Positions 48,263 to 57,084 are shown, numbered from the stretch's first letter. The stretch: 64,000 nucleotides of DNA from Tersicoccus phoenicis (GCF_001968835.1 NZ_MRDE01000046.1:1-64000); one strand, 5' to 3'. Notes: generated by a model not told the origin, from the sequence alone. Made by a program: numbers and translations.

Positions 48263-49131
48263 ACCCGTCAGGATTCTTCATCCCGTCACCGACCATCTCC
48301 GGGTTCCAGCTGGGACCCCTCACGGTACGGTTCTACGCCCTGTGCATCCTCGCCGGGATCGTCATCGGGCTGTGGCTCACCGCCCGCCGGCTGCGGGCCC
48401 GTGGCGGCAACGGGGACCAGGTGTGGGACATCGCCGTGTGGGCCGTGCCGTTCGGCATCGTCGGCGGCCGGCTGTATCACGTCATCACGGACCCGGAACT
48501 CTACTTCGCTCCCGGCAAGGACCCGTGGGGAGCGCTGCGGATCTGGGAGGGGGGACTCGGGATCTGGGGGGCCGTGGCGCTCGGCGCCGTCGGCGCCTGG
48601 ATCGGCTGCCGCCGCGCAGGTGTGCCGTTCACGGCCTTCGCCGACGCCGCCGCCCCACCCCTGCTGATCGCCCAGGCGATCGGGCGGTGGGGGAACTGGT
48701 TCAACAACGAACTGTACGGTGCGCCGAGCACACGGCCCTGGAAACTGCAGATCCACCAGATGGACCCCGCCACGCTCAATGCCGTGACCGGTCCCGACGG
48801 CAAGCCGGTGGTGCTGGGCTTCTTCCAACCGACCTTCCTGTACGAGAGCCTGTGGAGCCTCGCCGCCGCCGCGGTTCTGCTGTGGGCCGACCGCCGGTTC
48901 CGCCTGGGCGCCGGATCGGTGTTCGCGCTCTACATCTGCCTGTACACCGCGGGTCGCTTCGTCGTCGAACTGATGCGCACCGACTTCGCCAACACGTTCC
49001 TGGGCCTGCGGGTGAACACCTGGACATCCGGCGTCCTCTTCGTCGTCGGCCTCGTCCTGTTCCTCGTCCTGGTCCGCAGGCGACGCAGCAGCGTTCCTGA
49101 GCCCGTCCGATCCCCCCAGGAGACAGCATGA
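48259..49131 (+). CDS. lgt: Prolipoprotein diacylglyceryl transferase (Lgt), operon-embedded copy
   Basis: This 290-residue membrane enzyme moves diacylglyceryl from phosphatidylglycerol to lipobox cysteines. It has about seven hydrophobic segments and the Lgt signature AIGRWGNWFNNELYGAPS (about residues 137-154), together with VGGRLYHVITDPELY (about 72) and PTFLYESLWSL. It starts with a GTG overlapping the oxidase stop and ends overlapping the DUF3105 start. Its position suggests it serves the lipoproteins of this operon. A separate housekeeping lgt is expected elsewhere in the genome. Confidence 0.93.
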   Translation: MNPSGFFIPSPTISGFQLGPLTVRFYALCILAGIVIGLWLTARRLRARGGNGDQVWDIAVWAVPFGIVGGRLYHVITDPELYFAPGKDPWGALRIWEGGLGIWGAVALGAVGAWIGCRRAGVPFTAFADAAAPPLLIAQAIGRWGNWFNNELYGAPSTRPWKLQIHQMDPATLNAVTGPDGKPVVLGFFQPTFLYESLWSLAAAAVLLWADRRFRLGAGSVFALYICLYTAGRFVVELMRTDFANTFLGLRVNTWTSGVLFVVGLVLFLVLVRRRRSSVPEPVRSPQETA

Positions 49132-49760
49132 ACAGCACTCAGGACCGTGCGGCCGCGCGCAGGGCGAAAGCGGCCGCCGTCATCGCCCGCGACCGTGCCC
49201 GCAACCGGCGTCGCCGGATCGCCTTCTGGGTAGTGATCGCCCTGGTCGTGGCGGCGGCCGGCGCCGGCGTCGCCGTGGTGATCGGCGGTGCCGTGGCCCG
49301 GCAGCAGCAGACCCAGCAGGCCGCCGCCGCCGACATCCAGGGCGTCAAGACCTATTCCAACTTGAGCCGTAACCACGTGCAGGACGCGACGTACCCGCAG
49401 AATCCGGGGGTCGGTGGTGACCACGCACCCGTCTGGACGAATTGCAAGGTCTACACCAGCCCCGTCAATACCCCGCAGGCCGTGCACTCCCTCGAGCACG
49501 GTGCCGCCTGGATCACCTATCGGCCCGACCTCGCGGCCGACCAGGTGCGCCGGCTCACGGACCTGGCGTCCGGAAAGGGTTACCTGTTGGTCAGCCCCAA
49601 CGCCGATCAGGCCGCTGCGGTCAAGGCGACCGCGTGGGGTGTCCAGCTCAGCGTCGACAGCGCCGCCGATCCCCGGTTGCCCGTGTTCATCCAGAAGTAC
49701 ATGCAGGGCCCGCAGACGCCCGAACCCGGTGCCGCTTGCACGGGCGGAGTGGACGGATGA
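49128..49760 (+). CDS. DUF3105 membrane-anchored protein
   Basis: This 210-residue protein has a very basic cytoplasmic N-terminus (about residues 1-30), one transmembrane helix (IAFWVVIALVVAAAGAGVAVVIGG) and an extracytoplasmic DUF3105 domain. The domain motifs are NPGVGGDHAPVWTNCKVYTSPV and AVHSLEHGAAWITYRPDL, with conserved His and Cys that could bind copper. DUF3105 is of unknown function and recurs next to copper oxidases and DUF305-type genes. It is coupled by ATGA overlaps to lgt upstream and the small gene downstream. Confidence 0.88.
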   Translation: MNSTQDRAAARRAKAAAVIARDRARNRRRRIAFWVVIALVVAAAGAGVAVVIGGAVARQQQTQQAAAADIQGVKTYSNLSRNHVQDATYPQNPGVGGDHAPVWTNCKVYTSPVNTPQAVHSLEHGAAWITYRPDLAADQVRRLTDLASGKGYLLVSPNADQAAAVKATAWGVQLSVDSAADPRLPVFIQKYMQGPQTPEPGAACTGGVDG

Positions 49761-50002
49761 GCCGGAAGGCCGACGTCCAACGCCCCGACGATCCGCAGGC
49801 GCGCTGGCGTCGACACCGCATCCTCGTGCGCGTGGGCCAGGTGATCATGGCGCTCGGTGGCCTTGTCATCATCGTCCACTGGATCGCTCACCTGCAGCCC
49901 CCGCCCGGGCCCAGCGGACTGGAGGACCTGCTGGTGGGTTATCCCACCGGCGGTCTGCTGGTGATCGCGGGCGCGGTCCTCGCGGGCCGGAGACAACCGT
50001 GA
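49757..50002 (+). CDS. Small membrane protein, function unknown
   Basis: This 81-residue protein has two hydrophobic helices (VGQVIMALGGLVIIVHWIAHL and VGYPTGGLLVIAGAVLAG) joined by a Pro-rich turn (QPPPGPSGLEDLL). I do not recognise a named family with certainty. It starts at the ATG overlapping the DUF3105 stop and is the last gene of the multicopper oxidase run. It converges with the OGG-fold-like gene. Its constant coupling suggests a subunit-like or assembly role in the same envelope system. Confidence 0.75.
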   Translation: MSRKADVQRPDDPQARWRRHRILVRVGQVIMALGGLVIIVHWIAHLQPPPGPSGLEDLLVGYPTGGLLVIAGAVLAGRRQP

Positions 50003-50022
50003 GGTAGGCGGGCCGGCAGTAC

Positions 50023-50712
50023 TCAGGAGGCCGCCTGAAGCCGGCCGGCTCGGTACAGCCCGTACTCGACGACGTGGGTCGGCTCGTCCGGGCACCATCG
50101 GGCCTGCAGCTTCTCGCAGAAGTCCAGGTAGTAGAGGTACTCGTCGGCGGACCACGCCCAGCGCCGGTATCCGATCGCCGCGGCCACGCGCTGGTCCAGG
50201 ATCAGCGGGGCGGGTCCCCAGGACGCGTTCCAGGCGTCGTAGGCGCTGAAGTAGAGCCAGCGGGTGAAGACCGCTGCCCCGAAACCCTTGACGTAGTGCT
50301 CACCACCGCGTCGCATCCGGGTGAAGGCCTCCGCCGTCCTGCCCGCGCGCACCAGTCGGTGGGACGCGAGCAGCCGCTCGCCCACCCCCGCGGCAGACAG
50401 CGCGCGGACCGCGCGCCACGTGGGGTAGCGGCGGGTCTCGCACCCCCAGCCGGCCATGCGCACATACAGCTCGATCGCCTCGGCGGGCGACCGCAGGCCC
50501 TCCGCGCCCTGGTACAGGTCGCTGCGCCTGATCGTCCGCAGGGGGTCCGACGTCGTGACCGACTCGGGGCGCTCCAGTTCGGCCGGCCACCAGCGCTGCC
50601 AGTCGGCCGGGCGGTAGGAGAACGCCTCGGCCCGCACGGTGGCGTCGGTCGGCGGCGTCCGCCCGTCCAGCCACCGGTGGAACCTGCGCTCTATCTCGCC
50701 TGCCGTCTTCAT
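50023..50712 (-). CDS. OGG-fold-like protein (putative DNA glycosylase relative)
   Basis: This 229-residue protein ends its core with HYVKGFGAAVFTRWLYF (Lys142) and PLILDQRVAAAI (Asp173). This Lys/Asp arrangement within a helix-hairpin-helix-like segment resembles 8-oxoguanine glycosylase (OGG) fold proteins, where the Lys attacks the sugar and the Asp assists. It would then excise a modified base, but the similarity is confined to this region and the target is unknown. ATG 50712 follows GGGGGGACG. Two palindromes precede it. It could equally be an inactive relative. Confidence 0.6.
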   Translation of the reverse strand: MKTAGEIERRFHRWLDGRTPPTDATVRAEAFSYRPADWQRWWPAELERPESVTTSDPLRTIRRSDLYQGAEGLRSPAEAIELYVRMAGWGCETRRYPTWRAVRALSAAGVGERLLASHRLVRAGRTAEAFTRMRRGGEHYVKGFGAAVFTRWLYFSAYDAWNASWGPAPLILDQRVAAAIGYRRWAWSADEYLYYLDFCEKLQARWCPDEPTHVVEYGLYRAGRLQAAS

Positions 50713-50728
50713 CTTCGTCCCCCCGGAA

Positions 50729-50776
50729 GTGTTCCCCCTGAACACCTTGATGCAAATGAATACTACTGGCCAGTAG
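50729..50776 (-). promoter_or_regulatory. Palindromic operator/promoter of the OGG-fold-like gene
   Basis: GTGTTC-N5-GAACAC lies at 50729-50745, and the perfect 14-base palindrome ctactggccagtag at 50763-50776. Between them is an AT-rich stretch with a TATTCAT on the minus strand that could be a -10 box. The arrangement looks like a repressor-controlled promoter. Confidence 0.5.
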
Positions 50777-50853
50777 CTGGAACCGAGGTATTGACATGAG
50801 CATCCGAGCGCGGGCGCGCGTCGACGGTGAGGACTCACAGCTCCTTCTCAGGT

Positions 50854-50875
50854 GTTCACCACCCCGTCACCGTGA
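50854..50875 (+). promoter_or_regulatory. PHO-box-like direct repeat upstream of alkaline phosphatase
   Basis: gttcaccaccc and cgtcaccgtga form two adjacent 11-base units of the GTTCACC type bound by PhoP in streptomycetes. They lie about 90 bases before the phosphatase start. A further gtccacccact at 50887-50897 may extend the site. Confidence 0.6.
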
Positions 50876-50963
50876 GGCCGACTTCTGTCCACCCACTGAG
50901 GATTCACTGAACGGTGTGCGATGTGCGGACACGCCGTGCAGGTACCGAACGAGGAGTATGGAC

Positions 50964-52478
50964 ATGCGTCGAGCAGTGCGTGTTGCAGCGGTGGCCGCGG
51001 TGGCTGTCCCTATGGTCCTGTCCGGCACGAGCGCCTTGGGGAGCGCCGCCGGGCCCGGCGATGAACGGGCCCGGGCCAAGAACGTGATCCTGCTCATCGC
51101 CGATGGCATGGGTACCACCCACGTGGACGCGGCGCGGCAGCGCCTCGCCGGATCGAACGGCAAGCTGAACATGGAGCGAATGCCCAACTATGGTTCCGTG
51201 TCTACCTACTCGGTGGACAAGAACAGCAACAAGCCCGTGACGGTGCCGGATTCCGCCGCCACGGCGACCGCGTGGTCGAGTGGTGTGAAGACCTACAACG
51301 GGGCGATCGGCAAGGACGCTTACGGCAAGGACCTCGTGACGATCATGGAGCAGGCCAAGCAGGCGGGGCTGCGTACCGGCAACGTCTCCACCGCCGAGAT
51401 CACCGACGCCACCCCGGCCGCCCCCATGGCCCACGCGGCAAATCGCCAGTGCCAGGGTCCGACGACCTCCGGTTGCCAGCCGGGCGAGGCGAACATCGCC
51501 CACCAGGTAGCGCGCAACGGTACGGCGGACGTCATCTTCGGCGGCGGCATGCGTCGCTTCGAGCCGGACGACCAGGCTGCCTTCCAGAAACAGGGTTACG
51601 CCGTGCTCGGCAACTTCGGTGACCGGTCGCTGCCTGTCGACCAGGGGGCGCAGACGGCCAGCACCCAGCGGGTGCCCGACCGGACCGATCTGCAGTCGAT
51701 CCCCGCGGGCACGAAGAAGGTCGTGGGGTTGTTCAACCGCGGCAATCTGACGGTGGAGAAGTCCAAGGCGCTGGCCCCGGCCAGCGTCGAGGCGAAGGAA
51801 CCCACGCTGCCGGACATGACCTCCAAGGCCATCCAACTGCTCTCGGCACCCGAATACGGCAAGGGGGAGGGCCGCGGCGACAAGCGCGGCTTCTTCCTGC
51901 AGGTGGAGAGCGCCCTGGTCGACAAGCGATCCCATGCCAACGACGCCGGCCAGACGCTGACCGAGATGGAGTACTTCGACCGCGCCGTCAAGACCGCTCA
52001 GGACTTCGCCAATTCCCCGGCGGGCAGGGGCACGCTGGTCATCGTCAGCGCCGACCACGAGTGTGCGGGTTTCAACATCATCGGTAAGGACAGCTTCACC
52101 AACGCCGAAGCCGCGAACCCACCGGGCAACGTCGATTCCTCCAACACGGCCAACAACTCCACTCCTCGCCGGGAGAGCGGCGCCAATACGCTGGATCCCC
52201 GGCGCTCCACCGGCATCATCAACGGCACCGGGGCTGGTGCGAAGAACCCGGGCAACTTCGCACCGGCGACCTTCCGCACCGCGGATGACCCGAAGAACGT
52301 GTCCGACGGCGACCCCGAGGCTTCGCTGTGGATGACCTACGTGTCGGGTAACCACACGGGCGCCAACGTGCCGATCTTCAGCCAGGGCCCGGGTTCGGAA
52401 CTGCTCGACGGACGTATCGACCAGACCGCCATCTACGACGTGATGGCCGGTGCGCTGAAGGGCACGAAGCAACGGTGA
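50964..52478 (+). CDS. Secreted alkaline phosphatase (PhoA type)
   Basis: This 504-residue exported phosphomonoesterase has a signal peptide (VAAVAAVAVPMVLSGTSALGS). Metal-site ILLIADGMG (about residues 40-48) and the nucleophile serine in VPDSAATATAWS (about 95) follow, then STAEITDATPAA (about 146) and SADHECAGF (about 361) zinc ligands. A late VSGNHTGANVPIF (about 463) gives the last His. At 504 residues it is typical of gram-positive PhoA-like enzymes. ATG 50964 has a better distance from GAGGAG than ATG 50958. The next lipoprotein gene overlaps its stop. Confidence 0.94.
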   Translation: MRRAVRVAAVAAVAVPMVLSGTSALGSAAGPGDERARAKNVILLIADGMGTTHVDAARQRLAGSNGKLNMERMPNYGSVSTYSVDKNSNKPVTVPDSAATATAWSSGVKTYNGAIGKDAYGKDLVTIMEQAKQAGLRTGNVSTAEITDATPAAPMAHAANRQCQGPTTSGCQPGEANIAHQVARNGTADVIFGGGMRRFEPDDQAAFQKQGYAVLGNFGDRSLPVDQGAQTASTQRVPDRTDLQSIPAGTKKVVGLFNRGNLTVEKSKALAPASVEAKEPTLPDMTSKAIQLLSAPEYGKGEGRGDKRGFFLQVESALVDKRSHANDAGQTLTEMEYFDRAVKTAQDFANSPAGRGTLVIVSADHECAGFNIIGKDSFTNAEAANPPGNVDSSNTANNSTPRRESGANTLDPRRSTGIINGTGAGAKNPGNFAPATFRTADDPKNVSDGDPEASLWMTYVSGNHTGANVPIFSQGPGSELLDGRIDQTAIYDVMAGALKGTKQR

Positions 52479-53029
52479 CCTCATCCACCCACGAGCGGGG
52501 GGTGCCGTCCCCGGCGCGCCCCGCTCGTGCGTCGCCTCCGTTCCGGTACATCCTTGCTGCCCTGGGCCTGATTCTGTTGCTGACTGGTTGCGCCGGGAAC
52601 TCGGTGCCGACGTTCGACGGTTCGGCCCGAGTGGTTCCGGCAGAGGCCACGCTCCCCGCGCCGTCACCGACGGATCTGGCTACCGCCCCGCCAGCCGGTA
52701 CGGTGCACCTGCAACCCGGCGCCTTCACCGATGTTCTCCAGCTCGAACGTGCCAGCATGGTCCCGGGGACCCGCCCGGAGGTCGTCGCGGAACTGAGCAA
52801 CCAGATCGATGCTGCACCGGTTCAGCGGCTGGTGATCGAAGCGCGGTACTACGACGAGAACGGCAAGTACCTCGGGACGGGAAGTTATACCGACGACGGC
52901 CGCAACGACCGCGCCGGCAATCCCGTGCCGTCGTACGCGTCGCTCAGCTTGCGCATCCGTCCCACCCAACAGCTACCGAGGAAGGCCACCAGTGCCTCCC
53001 TGAGGGTGGTTCAGTTCGTGACCGAGTGA
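52475..53029 (+). CDS. Lipoprotein of unknown function
   Basis: This 184-residue protein has an N-terminal signal and lipobox (ILAALGLILLLTGCAGNS, Cys about 39). A Pro/Ala-rich linker leads to a beta-rich domain with RLVIEARYYDENGKYLGTGS and YASLSLRIRP segments. This resembles FxLYD-like extracytoplasmic domains, but the match is too weak to name. It starts with a GTG that overlaps the phosphatase stop (GTGA), so it is probably induced together with it. A role in phosphate limitation is inferred from context only. Confidence 0.75.
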   Translation: MTSSTHERGVPSPARPARASPPFRYILAALGLILLLTGCAGNSVPTFDGSARVVPAEATLPAPSPTDLATAPPAGTVHLQPGAFTDVLQLERASMVPGTRPEVVAELSNQIDAAPVQRLVIEARYYDENGKYLGTGSYTDDGRNDRAGNPVPSYASLSLRIRPTQQLPRKATSASLRVVQFVTE

Positions 53030-53150
53030 GTGCGGATCCCAGACCGACCCGTCTGAGCAGCAGCGGGGCGCTCAAGCACAAGCGGGTCGACGGCTGGACG
53101 ACGGTGCTGCTGCACCCGTGAGCCGCGCCTGACGACGCCGACGACGGCGA

Positions 53151-53176
53151 GAGGGCGGGTGCCGGCACCCGCCCTC
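53151..53176. terminator. Bidirectional terminator between convergent genes
   Basis: gagggcgggtgcc is followed directly by its exact reverse complement, a 26-base perfect palindrome that folds into an 11-bp stem. It lies between the lipoprotein gene (plus) and the small acidic protein gene (minus). Confidence 0.85.
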
Positions 53177-53198
53177 TTCCCGTCTGCGTCGAACCCGT

Positions 53199-53414
53199 TC
53201 AGTCCTTCGACGATGATCGCGGCTGCTCGGACTGCTCGCCCAGCACGTCGTCGAGCGCCTCCCGGACCGCCTGCCGGGTGGCGAGGCGCACGCTCGCCGC
53301 ACTCTGCTCCGCGGCGGTACCGCCCGCGGCGATCCGGTCCAGTTCTTCCTGCTCCTGGGTCAGGGCGTGGTCACGGGCGCGGCGGATGCCCTCCCGCAGA
53401 TCGTCCTCGGCCAT
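53199..53414 (-). CDS. Small charged protein, function unknown
   Basis: This 71-residue, highly charged and helical protein begins MAEDDLREGIRRARDHALTQ and has an Arg/Glu heptad-like middle (ASVRLATRQAVREALDDVLG) and a Ser-rich end. There is no membrane segment, Cys or recognised domain. It could be a short coiled-coil or DNA-associated protein. ATG 53414 has GGAGGG upstream. The next gene on the same strand starts about 20 bases beyond, so the two may be co-transcribed. Confidence 0.6.
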   Translation of the reverse strand: MAEDDLREGIRRARDHALTQEQEELDRIAAGGTAAEQSAASVRLATRQAVREALDDVLGEQSEQPRSSSKD

Positions 53415-53436
53415 GGAACTCCCTCCCGGTCGTCGG

Positions 53437-53655
53437 TCAGTCGTTGTTCTCCTCGAGCTTCAGCGCGACGCCGAGGGCGAAGAAGGTCGGTGCCCAGTGG
53501 CCGACGAAGATGCCCCAGCGGTCCGACTGGTCCCTCGCGTCGCTCGGCTTGAGCCGGCTGACGCCCCAGGCGGCGAAGGACAGGGCGATGGAAGCGAATC
53601 CTCCGGCGTAGGCCCACTCGCTGCGAACCCCGGCTTCATGCAGTTTCTCGATCAT
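53437..53655 (-). CDS. Small membrane protein, function unknown
   Basis: This 72-residue protein has two hydrophobic segments, YAGGFASIALSFAAWGV (about 16-32) and WGIFVGHWAPTFFALGVAL (about 47-65), separated by a polar loop (SRLKPSDARDQSDR). I do not recognise a named family, although short two-helix proteins of this design are common in actinobacteria. ATG 53655 follows AGGAGG closely. It is probably in an operon with the small charged protein downstream. Confidence 0.65.
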   Translation of the reverse strand: MIEKLHEAGVRSEWAYAGGFASIALSFAAWGVSRLKPSDARDQSDRWGIFVGHWAPTFFALGVALKLEENND

Positions 53656-53864
53656 GCTTGGCCTCCTGTTGGTTCCGGACTGGTCACGCGGGTGCGTGGT
53701 CCGTTCTCGTCAATGTACCTCGCACAGCGAGATATCAGTAGGGTGAGGAAAGCGGCCGGGCGTGCCCCTCGACCATCGAATGGACGGACGATGCTCGATC
53801 AGCTGGCCGATGGGTGCATCTGCCGCACACTGGGCGGTCGAAGGCCGCGAACGTCCGCGAAGGA

Positions 53865-54296
53865 TCAGCCGAGCGACGCGGTGAGGGTGACGTCGACGGC
53901 CTTCAGCGCCTGGGAGACGGGGCAGTTGGTCTTCGCCGACTCCGCGACCCGCGAGAAGTCGTCGGCGGAGATGCCGTCCACCTGGCCGGTGACGGACAGC
54001 GCGATCCCGGTGATGCCCTTGCCGACCTCGAAGGTCACCTCGGCGCTCGTCCGCAGCGTGGTGGGCGGGGTGTCGTTCTCCTTCAGTTCGTTGGAGAACT
54101 GCATGGCGAAGCAGGTCGCGTGCGCGGACGCGATCAGCTCTTCGGGCGTGGTGGCGGAGCCGGATTCCTCGGCCCGGGCCTTCCAGTTGACCGGGAAGCT
54201 CCCGGCGCCGGAGGTCTCCAGGTTCGTGGTGCCGGAGCCGGTGAAGAGGTCTCCGTTCCAGGTGGTGGTGGCCTTGTTGGTGACGGGCGTGGGCAT
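53865..54296 (-). CDS. OsmC/Ohr-family peroxiredoxin-like protein
   Basis: This 143-residue protein of the OsmC/Ohr fold reduces organic hydroperoxides with a Cys pair. The first Cys is in LIASAHATCFAMQFSNEL (about residue 61) and the second in AKTNCPVSQAL (about 127). NKATTTWNGDLFTGSG opens the domain, and the ESGSATTPEE segment precedes the first Cys. It looks closer to OsmC than to Ohr. ATG 54296 was chosen over a 15-codon upstream extension. It diverges from the YbdK-like gene. Confidence 0.9.
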   Translation of the reverse strand: MPTPVTNKATTTWNGDLFTGSGTTNLETSGAGSFPVNWKARAEESGSATTPEELIASAHATCFAMQFSNELKENDTPPTTLRTSAEVTFEVGKGITGIALSVTGQVDGISADDFSRVAESAKTNCPVSQALKAVDVTLTASLG

Positions 54297-54479
54297 GGCA
54301 GGTCCTCTCGTCGGTGAGTCGTTCTCGGACGCCGACAGCATCCACCGCCATCGTAGGCCCGCACAGGTGAGCCGTAGGAAGCGTGCTTATGATGGGCAGT
54401 CGCTACCCTCCGGTCACGTCCGGGGGCCGTCCGGCCTCGAACCATGGACGCCGGGACGAAGAACGCAGGAGCAACGAGC

Positions 54480-55700
54480 ATGAACAGGTCCGGCAGGAAG
54501 CTGCTCCTTCCGGGACCGTCTCCGGCGGAGCAGCTGCCGAGAGCGGAGTCCGGGGCGCGCAGCTTCTCGGTCGAGGAGGAGCTGCTGCTGGTCGACACGG
54601 TCGATCTCGAGCCCTCACCGGCGGGTGAACAGGTCGCAGCGATGCAGGACGAGTCCTCGGCGTCGGGGCACCGGCTCTCCACGGCAGTGAAGCAGGAGCA
54701 GATCGCCGTCAGCTGCCCGCCCCAGACCATCTCCGGGCAGCTGGCCGCGATCCGGGCCGGGCGGTCCCTGGCCGCGGACGCCGCCGCGCGCGTCGGCGGG
54801 GCAGTGGTGGCGCTGCCGACCGCGCCGGGACCGGTGATCCCGCATGCGGTGCCCGAGCAGCGGTACCGGAGGATCAGCGAGCAGCTCGCGTTGACCGCCG
54901 TCGAACAGTTCACCAACGGGTTCCACATCCGCGTCGGCATCGACACCCGGCAGGAGGCCGTCGTGGTGCTGGACCGGATCCGTGTCTGGTTGCCGGTCCT
55001 CCTGGCCCTGAGTGCCAATTCCCCGTTCTGGGACGGCGCCGACACCGGCTACGGGTCCTACCGCTACCAGGTGTGGTCCCGGCTGCCGACGGCCGGGCCC
55101 ACGGACGTCTTCGGTTCGACGGCGGCCTACCGCCGTCACCGGCAGGCCCTGCTGAACACGCGGGTGCCGCTGGACCCGTGGATGCTCTATTTCGACGCGC
55201 GGCTCTCCGAGCACCGTCCCGCCGTGGAGGTGCGCGTGGCGGACGTGTGCCTGCACGCGGAGCGCGCCGCCGTGCTCGCCACCCTGGTGCGGGCTCTGGT
55301 CGAGACCGCCGCCCGCGGTTGGCGGGCCGCGCCGCCCGACGTCCCCGCGTCCGTGCTGCGGGCCTGGTGCTGGCGGGCCAGTCGCAGCGGCGTGGAGGAG
55401 AGCCTGATCGATCCGCTCACCGGCACTCCCGCACCCGCCGGTGACGTGGTCGCCCGGCTGGTGGACACGGTTCGCCCGGTGCTGGCCGAGGACGGGGACG
55501 ACGAGGCGGTCGAAGCCGTCCTCGCCGACACGCTGCGCAGCGGTACGGGCTCCCGCCGCCAGCGGGAGGTGTACCGGCAGGGCGGTGACCTGCGCGCCGT
55601 CGTCCGGGCCGCTCTGCAGTCGACTCATCAGGCCCCGACCGTGCTGCCCGAGCCCGGAGAGGCGTCGAGCGACGCCCTGGCGGAAGGGAACTGCCCATGA
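54480..55700 (+). CDS. Glutamate-cysteine ligase-like carboxylate-amine ligase (YbdK/GCS2 family)
   Basis: This 406-residue protein of the GCS2 family forms a gamma-glutamyl-type amide in other members. [11 protein letters not shown] (about 29-39) is the N-terminal ATP/Mg motif. [17 protein letters not shown] replaces the family's usual C-G-x-H-V-H-V-G motif with N-G-F-H-I-R-V-G, losing the second His. [19 protein letters not shown] (about 179) is well conserved. The altered motif suggests a divergent substrate or a weak enzyme. ATG 54480 is preferred to ATG 54444 by its ribosome site. It overlaps the next gene by 4 bases. Confidence 0.85.
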   Translation: MNRSGRKLLLPGPSPAEQLPRAESGARSFSVEEELLLVDTVDLEPSPAGEQVAAMQDESSASGHRLSTAVKQEQIAVSCPPQTISGQLAAIRAGRSLAADAAARVGGAVVALPTAPGPVIPHAVPEQRYRRISEQLALTAVEQFTNGFHIRVGIDTRQEAVVVLDRIRVWLPVLLALSANSPFWDGADTGYGSYRYQVWSRLPTAGPTDVFGSTAAYRRHRQALLNTRVPLDPWMLYFDARLSEHRPAVEVRVADVCLHAERAAVLATLVRALVETAARGWRAAPPDVPASVLRAWCWRASRSGVEESLIDPLTGTPAPAGDVVARLVDTVRPVLAEDGDDEAVEAVLADTLRSGTGSRRQREVYRQGGDLRAVVRAALQSTHQAPTVLPEPGEASSDALAEGNCP

Positions 55701-56974
55701 GGCGCTTCAGAATGGGCCACTGGCTCAAGACCAGCCTGTGGTTCCTGCCGTTGCTGATCGTCCTGGCCGCGGTGGTGCTCTCGTTGATCACCACCGCCGT
55801 CGACCCCGACGGACGGCTGATCCCGCAGACCATCACGGGCGACCCGACCGCCGCCCTGCAGATCCTGTACCTGATCTCCTTCACGATGCTGACTCTCACC
55901 GGTCTGGTGCTGTCCCTGCTGGTCCTGGCGGTGCAGCTGGCCATGGGCACCTTCTCCCCGCGCATCGTGCGCCAGATCCTGCAGGACCGCCCCAGCCAGG
56001 CCGCGATCGGCCTGTTCGCCGGCACGTTCGCCTTCTCGATGCTGGCCATGCGGCGCGTCACCACCACGCAGGGCGGGGGCACCGTGCCGGGGCTGGCCGT
56101 ACTGGTGGCCATCGTGCTGGTGCTCGCCTGCGTCGTCACGCTGATCTGGTACCTGAACCACATCACCCAGTCGCTGCGCGTCGCGGCGCTGACCGGGTGG
56201 GTGGCCGACGACACTCTCACCACGCTGGACCACGTCTACCCGCGGGACGGTTCGGACCCCGGTCTGCCTCCGGATCTCATCCCCACGCGGAAGGCCGGAG
56301 TGCTGTTCGACGTGGATCATGACCGGCTCGTCGCGCTGGCCGAACGGGCGGACTGCCGCCTCGAGCTGTTGTGGGCGGTCGGGGACTTCGTGCCGGCGAA
56401 CGCGGCGCTCGTCCGGGTCGTCGGCGACCGCGGAGCGCTCCCGGAGGCACAGATCATCGGCACTGTTGCCCTGGGGCCGGAGCGGACGTTGAACCAGGAC
56501 GTGGCCTACGGCATCAGGATGCTGGTCGACATCGCCGAACGGTCCCTGTCCTCCGGGCCGTTCGAGGACCCGACGACGGCGGTCCAGGCCATCGACCGGC
56601 TGCACGACGTGCTGCGCCAGATCGCCCGGCGCCCGCTGCACTCCGGGCACTATCGCGACGGCGCAGGCACGGTTCGGCTGGTCGTGCCCACCCTGCAGTG
56701 GGAGGGATTCGTCCGGCTCACCTTCGACGAGGTCCGCCAGACCGGAGCCGGCTCGCCCCAGGTGGTGCGCCGCCTGCGGTCCGCCCTGAACGACCTGATC
56801 GGATTCGCTCCACCGGCACGCCGGCCTGCCCTGCAGCAGCAGCTCGACCTGCTCGAGGAGCAGGCCGGAACGGCAGCGCAGACGGACAGTGACCGCGCAG
56901 CCGCCCTGATTCCCGACCCCTCGGGTCTCGGCTCCTCGGCGGATCTCACGGCGCCGCCGGACCCGGAGGAGTAG
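55697..56974 (+). CDS. DUF2254 integral membrane protein
   Basis: This 425-residue protein of the DUF2254 family has four hydrophobic helices in the first 160 residues ([54 protein letters not shown] and [19 protein letters not shown]). [21 protein letters not shown] is the most typical motif. The remaining half is soluble and helical, with [18 protein letters not shown]. Function is unknown. ATG 55697 overlaps the YbdK-like stop, so the two are translationally coupled. Confidence 0.9.
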   Translation: MRRFRMGHWLKTSLWFLPLLIVLAAVVLSLITTAVDPDGRLIPQTITGDPTAALQILYLISFTMLTLTGLVLSLLVLAVQLAMGTFSPRIVRQILQDRPSQAAIGLFAGTFAFSMLAMRRVTTTQGGGTVPGLAVLVAIVLVLACVVTLIWYLNHITQSLRVAALTGWVADDTLTTLDHVYPRDGSDPGLPPDLIPTRKAGVLFDVDHDRLVALAERADCRLELLWAVGDFVPANAALVRVVGDRGALPEAQIIGTVALGPERTLNQDVAYGIRMLVDIAERSLSSGPFEDPTTAVQAIDRLHDVLRQIARRPLHSGHYRDGAGTVRLVVPTLQWEGFVRLTFDEVRQTGAGSPQVVRRLRSALNDLIGFAPPARRPALQQQLDLLEEQAGTAAQTDSDRAAALIPDPSGLGSSADLTAPPDPEE

Positions 56975-57023
56975 TCCCACCGACACGGGTGGCGCGGCTG
57001 ACCGCCCTCGCCGGTACGGAGAC

Positions 57024-57084
57024 GTCGAGTGTGCGGTTCGCGCAGTCATCCAGACCGGATGGCGCCGCCATCCGCACACTCGGC
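57024..57084. repeat. 61-bp element with 13-bp inverted ends (copy B)
   Basis: Left end gtcgagtgtgcgg (57024-57036) and right end ccgcacactcggc (57072-57084) pair at 12 of 13 positions. The element equals copy A (4567-4627) in length and shares its end sequences, while the middle 35 bases match at roughly half of positions. It lies in the 220-base gap between the DUF2254 and MFS genes. Confidence 0.6.
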
